Source of the DNA: Epiperipatus broadwayi | Taxonomy: Eukaryota > Onychophora > Udeonychophora > Euonychophora > Peripatidae | Length of the DNA stretch: 64,000 nucleotides | NCBI GenBank assembly: GCA_028023455.1 | Contig: JAQFVV010012394.1 | Coordinates: forward strand, 28,165,010-28,229,009 | Direction: 5' to 3' | Shown here: piece after piece, positions 35,881-47,146 of the stretch | How the letters are laid out: each line of letters starts with the position of its first letter | How positions within the stretch are numbered: the first letter of the stretch is position 1 | Position numbers and translations under genes: made by a program | Notes under the pieces: model-generated | Seen by the model: the letters and a program-made list of their open reading frames with translations, nothing else | The model's database searches: none | Told to the model about the DNA's origin: nothing

Positions 35881-37195
35881 TATTAATAATCCTTAACATT
35901 TTAAGGTAAAACTTAAGAATTGTTTTAATATATTAATATATAAAATTCTTTTTTAAAAAACTTGTTTTTTACTCAATTAAATTTCAGAAAAAAATATTTA
36001 AAATTACAAAAAGTATCAAGATTTTATTTATATTATTTTTGTCAAAGCATAATTCATCTGAAATATTAAATAAAACAAAAATATACAAATTAAAAAATAC
36101 CAAAACAATACATGTAACAAATGTAAATAATATTTTATAAAAAGATAATTTTTTATTTTTTTTTAAAATAATGAAATTATTAATATTATACAGATATACC
36201 TTTTTAAAAGACTTTATTAAATAAAATACTTATTTTAATAAAAATCTGTATTTGTACATATAATTTCTCTTATGAATTCATAATCATTTTAAAAGCAAAA
36301 CAAAACAAAATCTGGTGTAATTATTTTCTAACTTGTTACAAATTTACATTCTAAAAGTAATAATAGATATTGTACTGTTTATAAAATATATATTTTTTAA
36401 TTACATGTTCCTTATCATGATAGTATTTAATTTTAGTAAATTTGCAACAAGATAGGAAATAATTGCAGGGTTTTATTGTGATAAGAGGAACTATACAAAT
36501 ATATATATATATGTTTAAAAAAAACCTACATTATTTTAAAATTAAATTAATTTAATAATATCATTATAAAGATAGGTCTTTATTCTCAATTAAAAATTAT
36601 ATATATATTCTTTTTATAAAATGTTTTTGTTGATGAATTTAATGTATCTGGATTTTTTTTTTTTTTGCGCATTGATAAAGATTATATAAAATACTTAAAA
36701 TTTTGGAGAAATAAAGGTTAGTTCAATAAAAAACAAGTTTTATTTTTTTTTAAAAAAAAAGGGTTACAATTTTATATATTTATAAATGAATTAAGTTTAA
36801 AAAAGTAGAAAGATGATTTTAGAATACATTATAATAAATACTAAGACTTTGAATATGGTTCAGACTTAAATGAGATCAATAATAAAATAATGATAATCTG
36901 CAATACAGATAGCAGGTACAAAAAAAAGGTGCAACTGAGATTTGGGAATGTATATAAAAAAAATTTAAATAACCTACTTACAATTAAATATCTAATATTC
37001 TATTAAATGGTATAGAAAAGAATTAATTATCCATAAGAAAATATGAAAGTAAAAAGGTAAGGAAAGTAACTAAAAAATACGTTTCAAAAATATAAAACAA
37101 TATTTTGTCACTGAAAAAATTATAAAACAAAACATAGTAATATTATTAAAAAGAAGAATGATATAAAATTATAAAGTTTGTGGAAGGATTAATGA
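35881..37195. other. Very A+T-rich non-coding DNA
   Basis: No gene or family recognised. A T10-A9 tract lies near 36743-36761. Confidence 0.45.
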
Positions 37196-37383
37196 AAGCT
37201 TACAGGAAGTAATAGGATTATTATAGATACTTTTAAAAAGTTGGCAAAAAATGGAAAAATTTATGGCAAAGTTAATATCAAACATCCAAATAATTAAAAA
37301 TATTTATGAAGATGAAACAGAAGATATAGAAATTATAGATCTCTCAGTCTTCTGTCAGTTTCATAAAAGATTTTTAATAATTT

Positions 37384-37625
37384 GAAACATTTCTAATGTT
37401 AATTTATCTTTATTTTTATCATTATTAAGTGTTGCTAAATGCGCTTTTAATGTGGAACATCAGATTAATAGAAATCATGGGTATGCTAGGTACTGCAGCA
37501 GACCTAGCATACCCAGGAATGCTATGAATCTAATGTTCCACATTGAAAGTGTGATGAGCAACATTTAATAAAACAAAAATAAAGATAAAAAAAACCTTTT
37601 CTTTGGCTACCATTAGAAACATTTC
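37384..37625. mobile_element. Foldback F3 inserted in the RTE copy
   Basis: Arms at about 37394-37490 and 37500-37615 are inverted relatives (TGTGGAACAT, GGGTATGCTAGGT and TTTATCTTTATTTTT on one side, complements on the other) around CTGCAGCA. The 10-bp string GAAACATTTC occurs at both edges (37384-37393 and 37616-37625). Removing one copy plus the element restores LINE continuity, so this is a target duplication. No coding capacity. Confidence 0.7.
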
Positions 37626-38035
37626 AGCCAAATTATTACAAACAATAACAAAAAAGATGATAAAGGATATAAAAGATTTTTATTAAAATAATTTTTAAAA
37701 TAACTTATGAACTAAAATGAGTTGGATTTAAAAGTAGCTATAACATAGTAAATCACAAACAAATATTAAAAATAAAAAGACCATTTAAATTTAAAATTCC
37801 ATGTTCATTTGAATTTACAGATTATGAAAAGAAATTTGATTCTACAAGCATTTTTGATACTGATTAAAACTTTGAAATGTCCACAATATTCCAAAACTTT
37901 TGGATTTATATAAATGAGATGATTATTTTCATGAATAATATGCAAAGCTATCATATGAAACCAAAAAAAAAAAAAGAAATAACACTAAACAGTGATCCAA
38001 GACTTTTCAAACAAAAAATATATATACAATAATAA

Positions 38036-38490
38036 TGATGAAATACATTATAACAGGCAAAACTCTCCATACAGTAGTGCCACTCAGTGCAAGCCAGAGA
38101 AATCAATGGATGCGAGAAGGCTTGTGCATAAAATCCCTATCTAGTGCATACTCATCCAATATCCCCAGATTAGTTTCTAGCTTGTGGCTTTCATCAGTTA
38201 GGGCCTTGGATCTGAGAGCACTGCACCTAGATCTTAGGATCTAATGCAAGCCTCCAGCAGCCACCTTTTATCTCAACTACAAAACTATGAGAATAAAGTT
38301 GAAAAACTAGTCTGGTGATATTGGATGAGTAGGCACTAGATAGGAATTTTATGCACAAACCTTCTGGCATCCATTAATTACTCTGGCTTGCACTGAGTGG
38401 CACTACTGTATGGATAATTTTGCCTGTTTTAATAGCGAGTTATGATCAAGCATAAGAAATGGTGATCATGTGATGAAATACATCTTAACA
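38036..38490 (+). mobile_element. Foldback F4 inserted in the RTE copy, 20-bp flanks
   Basis: The left arm starts GGCAAAACTCTCC at 38056 and the right arm ends in its complement near 38432. Inner arms match over about 150 bp, and a middle block holds GATCTTAGGATCTAATGCA. A tail (38433-38470) ending GGTGATCAT follows. The flanking 20-bp repeats (38036-38055 and 38471-38490) share 18 bases, starting TGATGAAATACAT. The LINE reading frame joins across them. Long, imperfectly aged duplications plus a unique 3' tail point to target-primed retroposition. Confidence 0.75.
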
Positions 38491-38900
38491 ACTATAAATT
38501 CTGATCAGATTATTAATACAGGTGCAAATATAATAGCAAAAAGTAGTCACAGAATTAAACTAGAATGGAATAATTTTGGTAGAAATAATTTAATATTAAT
38601 AGTTTAAATCTGGTGCTTGAAAAAAAAAAAAAGGTAGAAAGGTTTTAATAAATGGGTTTACCAATATTTACTTAAGGATCTGAAACTCGAATATTAATAA
38701 AGAGCAATAAAGAAATTTCAAATTACATGGTGGATTATGATAATGGATGAAGAACTGAGAACTTAAATAAGATGTCATGAAATTGGAGTGATGTATAGAA
38801 GAAAAGCTATGAGTTATAGAAACTGGATTAAACTTGGAAACCTTCATTCCACAGAGAAATGATAATTTTGAAAATGATTGGTATACACACATACATCTGT

Positions 38901-39340
38901 AACAAAAAAAAAAGAAGAAGAGGATAATAAAAAGGCACCAAGAAGCACTGCTTAATTTAAATTATCTAGGATTGTGCAGTTTATCAAATGTTAATTTATA
39001 ATTCCAAGTAACACTTTATTTTTATGCACTGTGATAATGAAAATTATATCAAACTTCATTTTTCTATTTTTATACTATCATTTCATTCTGATATCTAAAT
39101 CCATATACAATAACAATGCGAAAACTTCAGTACAATAAACTGCAGAGAATATTATATAACATAGCATTGACAAATCCCCCCCCCCCCCCACTTCTTGCTC
39201 TTACTTCCTATAGGTAGATTAATTCAACAAATAATATTTTAAAACAAAATATAATTTAAACTTCTAGAAAATATTTTCTTTTCATCTACTATTACTAAAA
39301 CTATTAAATAAGGTTAAATCAAATAAAATACTGTACATTA
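38901..39340. other. A+T-rich DNA with a poly-C run
   Basis: Non-coding. A run of about 13 C residues lies at 39177-39189. Confidence 0.5.
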
Positions 39341-39412
39341 TTAAACAATATTGCAATTCAAATAATTCTTCTTACACTTTTTAGCAAAAACTTTTTATTA
39401 TTATTATTACAC

Positions 39413-39441
39413 TTTCAACTATACCTTGCAGTCTTCATCAG
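39413..39441 (-). ncRNA. Hammerhead-like core, left arm
   Basis: On the minus strand CTGATGA (intact core) is followed by A, a weak stem II and TTGAAAGT in place of CGAAAC. Confidence 0.4.
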
Positions 39442-39703
39442 ATCTACAAAATTCAAATACATATAAACAATACAACCATTACATAATACATTTCATATTT
39501 CATACAAATTTATCAATTCTCAAAATATATTAATTTTCTAATAACTTCTTAAAATTCTTTAATACATATTATATCTCTTATATACAATTACTTTTTTAAT
39601 TTTTAGTTATTAGAAAATTAATAATTTTAAGATTGATAAATTTGTATAAAATATAAAAAGTATTATGTAATGGTTGTATTGTTTATATGTATTTGAATTT
39701 TTT

Positions 39704-39733
39704 CTGATGAAGACTGCAAGATACAATCGAAAC
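39704..39733 (+). ncRNA. Hammerhead-like core, right arm
   Basis: CTGATGA, then A, then GACTG-CAAGATA-CAATC (four of five pairs), then GAAAC. The catalytic core strings CUGAUGA and GAAA are both intact, making this the best core in the window. The extra A before stem II and the lack of an obvious helix I partner downstream are against activity. Confidence 0.5.
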
Positions 39734-39839
39734 TGCAAGAACAACAACAATAATAATAATAATGATGATAATAATAGTAATAATAAAAAAAAGTTTTTGC
39801 TAAAAAAAGTGTAAGAATTATTTGAATTGCAATATTATA

Positions 39840-42690
39840 TATGAAGATAGCAGAAATAAAGGTAGAGAAGAAGAAAAGTGTTTAGAAGGATTATATATAG
39901 ATTATTAAACAATGTTAATAAATTGAAATCTCATAGCATACATGTTCTTATATTCTGTGCCTAATTATTATATTATGGTCATAACAGATCAGAAAGCATT
40001 TTTAGTAAATGATTAGATTATAATCAAAACAACTGTTTACATCTGTATTAAAGTATAGATAGATTCACCCTACTCTACATTTTATATGGATTTATTGAAT
40101 ATTATATACATTTACTGTATTAGAAAGGAGATGAAAATGAAGAAATGACCAGGATGAAGTCCACTAAAGTTTTTCTCATTTAAACTATTTATGATTATTA
40201 AGTTCATCAAACAATATATTTATATACAAGACGATGACAAGATTTAAACATTTCAGAAGTATAAACAAAAGTATTGAAAATTTTAATTTTAATAAATTAT
40301 TTGATTAATGAAATCAAAACATAAACTAATGAAGAGCACCAATATCCATTATATTTTGTTCCAAACCTCTCTCACATAAATCATATATATTAGCTAATGT
40401 TTTGCTAAACTTTCATTATAATAGAATAAGTATTGTTTATTGAACTGCAAGTGTATACACTTTTCAACATGCACATGGATAGAATGTAGATATAAGTTAA
40501 GATTCTAATATAAACAATTTAAAAAATAATAATATAGTTATTAACCTGAAATGGCCACAACTGGTATGTGATACATATATACATTTCCAAATGCCTCAAT
40601 TTCATATAAATTTTTAAACAGAACAAAGGTCCATCTCAAAAATTTCCTAAGTATGTCTCTATTTTGCAAAAATCAAATTAGTTTAAATTTAGCTAGCTTA
40701 GTATAAATTTATATTGTCTTTTTCAGATTTAAAGGTATCTCATACCGCTTGTAGTCTAAATGGAAGTAAATTTTCTTAAATTTTTATAAATGATTGCTAT
40801 TTTTTGTTATTTACTAACTTTTTTAGACAAATATAATACAATAAGAAAAAGTACATTTATTTCATTGTAATAATTGATTATAAGAAAGCAATCAAATGAT
40901 TCCAGTTAAAAGCTATTCTAAAGAATAATACTTTTATTTCTTCATTTTTGCAATTTCATAGTAATATTTTTTTTAACAAATATTTTAATATTTATTGCAA
41001 TAATGCTTATAATAAAAAAAAGTCAAATTTGGAATGATAATTAAATAAAACAAATGTTTCTTAAGAGCAATATGAAATACTCGTTGTAGTGTTTATGCTA
41101 CTATACAATACTGTAGCCCTTGTGAGTTAATAATAAATTGACAGGACAAATTTTCTTATACTTTACTAAATGTGTGTTCACTCATTCACATTCATTCAAA
41201 AAATAAAAATTTATTATACTGTATCTTCATTTTTTAAATAAAATGAATAATAAAATGTCCAACTTTCATTGAAAGGAAATAAATTCTGGGCTACATCCTT
41301 TTTTATCACTATCTTTTTTTCTATCAAAATGTAATTGTCAGTTTGTTTTTATTAGACTACACCCTCTCTAGATGTTTTAAGTCCATAATGACTTTTTGGA
41401 TGTTATTAACTTTTGAAATTTTTTTATTACTAAACTTAGAAAATATTTTACTTCAAATATGAAAAAGATAATACAATACAAAATGTATATGCTTTCAATA
41501 TAAACTGAGAAAATTTATTAATAAACAAGATTGTGTTCAGCACTTTGAAATAGAAAAAGGGCTACTGATGTATTGTTAAATTGATTACATTTACAAACTT
41601 TCTTGTTTGCTTATTTACATTTTTTCTGTTCATTTAAATTTTATTTCAGATAGTGTATAATTGAACTATTGCCTATTAACACAGTAATGTAAATAATCTA
41701 GAAGTTTTTTACTAGCGCAGTGTCAAACTGTAATTTTGTGCAGCACATATACACAATAATGATAAATAAATTAAGATTTTTCCTTACAATTTTCATTTTG
41801 TTAGTTTTGTCACCCAAATTCAATTTATTGACACTGAAACAACAGAAAAGTAACAATTCAATTATAGTAAGCATTACAATATTTAGTTAATAACCAAATT
41901 GCAGAGTGAAGAGACGTCCACAATACAAAATAAACAACTAACTTTAACAAATCTTTTTTTTATCCATATTTCTCTATATGAAAACTCTTATAACTCAATT
42001 TCATCTTCTTCCCAATTTCTGACATAATCAAAACTTTGCATACATATGTATTCTTAATGACAATACTTTTCCCCCCAAAGTTTACAAACAATTTTAACAA
42101 AAAGTTAAAATTTTTAATTTTATGTGCAACATTGATGCTAGTGGCACTCCTTGTAATTTAAAGTATTAAAAACTGATTTCAACAATTCAGTGTGACATAA
42201 ATAAAATTAAAAAGTAGAAAAAAAAAATGAAGAAAATGTTTTTATTCCCATAAAGGCACTAATTTCTTCAGCTTTCATAAATAAAAGCACGGAGAGCTAG
42301 GATAATTCCAAAGTTAGATTCCCAAAAAAACCTTTGAGTAAACTGGTGTCTAATAACCACTTTTCTTATATCAATATTACTCTACTTATCAGATACAAAA
42401 TGACTTTTTTTACAAATCTGCCAGTGAGACTGGCAGTGATAGGACAAAATGGCCTTATTTGCCAAGTTTATTTAAACGATTGTTTAGAAATCTGCATTGT
42501 AAATTATAATAGTTTATTGATGGATTGGTTAAAATTGTTACAATCTAAATTCTTATTATGTAAAGTATAACTAAGAATATTTTTAACACAGCCGGCCTAT
42601 GAAAGCTGTGAATGAAAGTATTTCAATTTGTCTTACATATAAAATTGTATATCTGATTACAATTTCATAGTGATTTTAAAGTCTTTTTTT
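39840..42690. other. A+T-rich non-coding DNA
   Basis: No gene supported. The plus-strand open frame at 42334-42570 (78 codons, contains LAVIGQNGLICQVYLND) has no recognised motif and is probably chance. Confidence 0.4.
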
Positions 42691-42696
42691 ATATAT

Positions 42697-42975
42697 ATTG
42701 ACGACTGTCCAGAATCATCTCTAAAACAGCACATTCCTACTCAATTAATTTTAAATAATAGTAATATTAACCCTCACCCATTTTGTAGGATCAATTCTGG
42801 TGCTGGCACTTCCAGCATTTAAACTTCTTATGAACTCTTGAGCAATAAAACCATTCAAATATATATATATATATATATATCTTCATTGACTACTATCTTG
42901 GATCATTTCTGTAACTGCACATTCCTATCCACTTAACTGCAAATAATAATACTACACCCATTCCACCAATTTTTT
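42697..42975. repeat. Diverged tandem duplication, about 187-bp period
   Basis: A block holding GCACATTCCTA and a following AATAATA...CACCCATT string occurs at 42697-42790 and 42884-42975, separated by a TA microsatellite. Confidence 0.6.
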
Positions 42976-43144
42976 TTTAAAAAGCAATAATAATCATAAA
43001 TAAATAAATTTATCCATCATAGCTGTTTTACATATGTGATAAAAAAAAAAAAAAGAAACAAATATCTATATATAATGAAAAATGCATGTGAATGTTTAAA
43101 GTCAAAGAAATATTTTTTTTTATTTTAAAAAAATTATAATAACC

Positions 43145-43195
43145 TTAAAATCTTTTAACTTAACAGATTAAAAAAAATCTTTTAACTTAACAGAT
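43145..43195. repeat. Tandem 27-bp unit, two copies
   Basis: AATCTTTTAACTTAACAGATTA occurs twice in a row, separated by short A runs. Confidence 0.7.
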
Positions 43196-43554
43196 TACAA
43201 AAAAAAAAAGCCTGTATATAACAGCTTCCTTTCATCTAAAGCTTCCTAACTGAATTTTAAGCCATCTTTTTTTAAGGAAAATAAAAACTAAACAACAAAT
43301 AATGGAAAACAACAATAGTGACAACACAGCTCAACATTATTGATAAAAATAATATAATGATTACTCACTAAAACATAAATAAAGTCCAAGTCAGATTTTA
43401 CAATCCAAAACATTCTACACCTATTATTTGTAAAATGTATATATTCATATAATTTCAATATCACAATGAAAACAAATTTTAAAAATTGGGGCTAATATAT
43501 TTGTAACAATTTGAGACAATATAATTTCGTAACAATTTTATTTATTAAATAATA

Positions 43555-44265
43555 TTTTATAATAAACACTTATTTAATGTTCACTAAAAAACCAAAAATA
43601 ATTGTTTTCTTCAACTACAAATGGGGGTTTTATATTTTGACTTGAAACAAAAGAGTGGAATGTCCAGAAATTAATTAATTAATTAATTCAATCACTAATA
43701 TTTATAATGAATGATTGAATTAACTAATTTATTGACAGCTCATGCTTTTATTTCAAGTTAAATATAAAAAGACAATTGTGGTTGAAGTAACAATTTTTTT
43801 GGTGTGTGTGCATAGTAAATCAAAGCGTTTATTATAATACATAACTATTCCAATTTTAATTAAAATGAAGACTAAAAACATCACAATCTGTGCTATATTT
43901 AAAAGGAAAATGGAGCATTAAAAATCAAATCCAATATTATTTTATTTATGAAAGAAGTTTTTTTTTAAAAATAAAATAAACTTTTACAATCGAGAGAAAT
44001 TAAAATTTCATATATTTTAAAAACAAGCAATTTTCATAATCAAAAGAATATTAGCCTCTCCTCAAAAGTTACTGAAATAATATTTTTGAAATATTATCAT
44101 CCAAACCACTATATTAAACAAATGAACATAGTGCAGTGTCATGAATTTTGAAGGAAGTCCATTTGATAGAAATATCTAAAAATTGGGTTCAAAATTTATC
44201 CCAAATAAACAAACAGAATTTCTAAGTTAAATAATAGCATTAAAAAATTATCATTAATTATTTTT
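43555..44265. repeat. Long diverged duplicate, copy 1
   Basis: About 700 bp align in order and orientation with 58.36-59.01 kb. Shared blocks are AAAAATAATTGTTTTCTTCAAC, ATGCTTTTATTTCAAGTTAA and ATAAAAA, CTGTGC/CTGTTTA-TA-TT-AAAGGAAA, GCATTAAAAATC, GAGAAATTAA and AGAATTTCTAAGTTAAATAA. There is no coding content. Confidence 0.6.
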
Positions 44266-44269
44266 AAGT

Positions 44270-44925
44270 AATTTCACAGCTTACAAAAAAAAGTTTAAAA
44301 TCTTATATTAAAACATTTGCTTCAATTCAAAGCTCGAAGTTCTTTCTTGGAGCTAATTCAAGAGTTCTATAATGTAGATAATTAAATATCTTTCCAGAAT
44401 ATTTCTTTACTTCCTTTCAGTAGTTTAAATAGTGAAAGATAAATCAATTGCTTGCTAATTAAAACCAAGGCATTATTGTGAAAGGTAAAAGAATAAGAAT
44501 ATGGATAGTTTTAGTTTTGATAATGGTAAAGGGATTGATTTTTAAAAAATATAAGTATACTTGAAGCTATTATTTTTTTATGACAATGGTTCTTTTATAT
44601 TCTGAAATGTTAGACATAAAAAAAATAATAATATGAATTCATTAGCAATGAAATCATAAAAGTGTTAAGAATGGCATAACTGTCAGTATAAGTGATTTTA
44701 TTAGAAAAGATATCAAGTTAATGTGAAGGTACTTTAACTAGTATTAATTTTTCCATTTTTTTTACATAATCCCTTTCATTTCAGTGCATTCTTCTTACTT
44801 TATCTCAGATAAGAATTGCTAAAATTTCAACAGTCTTTTTTCTATAATCTATTTTTCTTAGCATAAAATTTCAAACTATACACATGCATTATTCAAAACA
44901 ATTTTTTTTACTTCTCAACCTTTTG
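44270..44925. other. A+T-rich non-coding DNA
   Basis: Nothing recognised. Confidence 0.45.
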
Positions 44926-44928
44926 TCT

Positions 44929-45212
44929 AATCACAAAATTAAGGCTTCCTCTTTCCTGAATGAAATTGTAATCATTACATATCCAGCCAAGACCATTTTA
45001 CTACATTTACTAACATCTTGGAATCTAAATATTCTGAACTCTCCGCCCACAATATAATCTGTTTCTTTATAATCACAAAATTAAGGCTTCCTCTTTCCTA
45101 AATGAAATTGTAATCATTACATATCCAGCCAAGAACATTTTACTACATTTACCAACATCTTGGAATCTAAATATTCTGAACTCTCTGCCCACAACATAAT
45201 CTGTTTCTTTAT
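44929..45212. repeat. 142-bp tandem duplication across the LTR edge
   Basis: Units 44929-45070 and 45071-45212 are about 95 percent identical. Each holds about 90 bp of flanking DNA plus the last 52 bp of the LTR (from TGGAATCTAAATATTC). The retrotransposon therefore appears to have two 3' edges (45019 and 45161). Confidence 0.8.
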
Positions 45213-46129
45213 ATCAATATGTCATAAATATTTGTCTGTCTGAATACTGATTTGTTATTCAAATATGTCGCATACTTCCCTCCCTCGCTTTTGACATCTC
45301 ACTTAAACTACCCTAACTAGCGGTAATTAAAATATCTCTATGCCAGTTTTCTTTTTTTTTCTCTTTAAACTCCCGTCATTCATTTTATAATGTAAACACG
45401 TACATACGTTCTATTTAAGATATATCATTTAATAATATGCCTTTAAAATTATACACATGTACATTTCACAAACAAATATGAACTAAATAAATATTTAATG
45501 ATAGAATACATGCATATAAATTAACAAGATACTTGAGTTAAAATATTATTATGGAAGTTAATGTAAATAATTACACCATGGCTATCAATAGGTCTAAATG
45601 TGATTTAAGTTCTAATTTATAGTTATTTAGATATTTACATTTTTGATTTCTCACTAGGGTTCTTTCCATTTGATGCTTTTTATTATTAAAACTTTTTTTT
45701 TCTGATTCTGATTTGCAACGGCTATAAATTAAGATTTCGAAGACATGTAATAAAATGAAATTATTTACCTAAGGTTTGAACACTCTACGGATGTGGCTAA
45801 AGTAATGTAGCATTCTGCTGCTTCTTTTGCTTCCAACCGGTTGGTATTGATTCCTCATAGGATTTGATTGATATGCATATGAGCTATTCATAGATTTAGG
45901 CATAGACACTCTGATGACTTCCCATATTTCAGATGAACAAGATTCTTGCAAACTAACTGCTGGTGTTACTGCAGCAAAGGTTCAAACCGGCCGCACAATC
46001 CGATGTGTTCAGCAGCGCATTTTATCAGCTGGTTTCAACTATTTTAATAAAATAATTTTTCGCAGAGGAGAAATACTGATGGGATGCTTATTGAATAATA
46101 ATACTATTGCTCACAATGTAGATTTCTCC

Positions 46130-46137
46130 CTTATATA
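46130..46137 (-). promoter_or_regulatory. LTR TATA box, 3' LTR
   Basis: The minus strand reads GGATATATAAGGGAG. The same site is conserved in the other LTR at 51584-51591, as expected for the element's own promoter. Confidence 0.5.
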
Positions 46138-46639
46138 TCCAGTGTCTCTTATCTTAGAATCGATCGAACATACTGATTTAATTCTATTAGGTTTCTATTC
46201 CTTTTCTTGAAAGTCCATGCTTTGTTGGCTTATATTTTAATTAAACAGAAGTACATAATCCCTTTTGTTTGCTAATTACAATAGCCATTGCAATTATATA
46301 CTTTCCTGAATTTATCTTAGATTTCCTTTTATTAGTTCTTTTATTTGAATTACACTAGCTTTCACTTTTAATACTTTGTTTACTTATTTTTTTCTTTTAA
46401 ATTTTATTTATAGATGCACACACACTCGATTACTTCAACATTATAAGGGAAAGGAGAAAATCTTATATTAGATTCGATGATTTAATAAAATTCCCCCCCG
46501 CTTCTCTTTTTTTTGCTATACATTAATTTAAAAAATGTTAATCACCTTTTAATTACTTCTCGTTACTGAATCCTCTCCCCCCTCCATTTAATCACTTATT
46601 CTTTCAAACTATATATTAAACGACCTTTTTCATTTTTTA

Positions 46640-47146
46640 CTATATAACATCGGTATCCAACAAGTCGATCATGATCCATCGGTCGATCGCAAAGCCATTT
46701 TTGATCGATTGCGAGGCCAATCTGGCAAGAGTTGTCGGGTAATGAGTGAAACAAATTAAGTTAAGATTTTCAAGTTTTGTTGTTACTTTTGTTTTTTCTA
46801 ATTTTTTTTTTTCAATTCTAGATAGGTGAAGTCCACTAAGACACATCATTATTGAAAATAATATTTTTAATCTTGATTTAATGTAGCTAATTTGAATTAA
46901 TAAATATTGTTAATAATTACTCATGTTGTTTTAATTCCTCCAGACATGAGTTTTTTGGGCCCGTTAAATAATTATTATTTTTTACTAGGTAGCTATATAA
47001 AAATAGTATGTATTTCACACCTCCCTCCACTTAGATTACGCCTATGACAACAAGTCGATCACCTATAATAACAAGTCGATCACAACACATTTTAAAAATA
47101 AAAAGATCTTAAAAGAACACAAAAGTTGGCCACCCCTGCTATATAA
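46640..47146. mobile_element. hAT-family non-autonomous DNA transposon
   Basis: The 491-bp element (46648-47138) lies between identical 8-bp duplications CTATATAA (46640-46647 and 47139-47146). The uninterrupted LTR has a single related site. The right end read inward is CAGGGGTGGCCAAC, a classic hAT terminus. The left end is CATCGGTATCCAAC (10 of 14 matching). Eight-bp duplications and this terminus together define hAT. There is no transposase frame. Inside, GTCGATCA-type strings repeat. Confidence 0.85.

Larger units (their letters stand above)
37200..38900 (+). pseudogene. RTE-type LINE (family A) reverse transcriptase, split by two insertions
   Basis: The first part has NYRSLSLLSVS and KIFNN before 37384. 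The frame resumes after a foldback with AKLLQTITKKM, NEMSWI and FTDYEKKFDS (the conserved DYEKAFDS block). It resumes again after a second foldback with SDQIINTGANII and EWNNFGRNNLIL, which align with the 60-kb copy, and fades near 38.9 kb. Stops and indels are many. Because the flanking LINE sequence is continuous, it shows exactly what the two insertions added. Confidence 0.7.
39347..39836. mobile_element. Foldback F5, second copy, with hammerhead-like cores
   Basis: Long inverted arms (from 39347 inward and from 39836 inward) share TCTTACACTTTTTAGCAAAAAC at the ends. Internally they carry ACAATACAACCATTACATAA and a long A+T-rich loop. The family is that of 32.28-32.57 kb. Each arm carries a hammerhead-like core facing outward. 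AAT/GAT microsatellites (39741-39790) separate core and edge on the right. No convincing flanking duplication was found. Confidence 0.6.

Noticed and set aside
38035-38244. Plus-strand 69-codon open frame
   Set aside because: It lies in the F4 foldback and starts in the target duplication. Other F4 copies do not keep it.
39177-39189. Poly-C run as a feature
   Set aside because: An isolated homopolymer with no associated structure. It may be a sequencing artefact.
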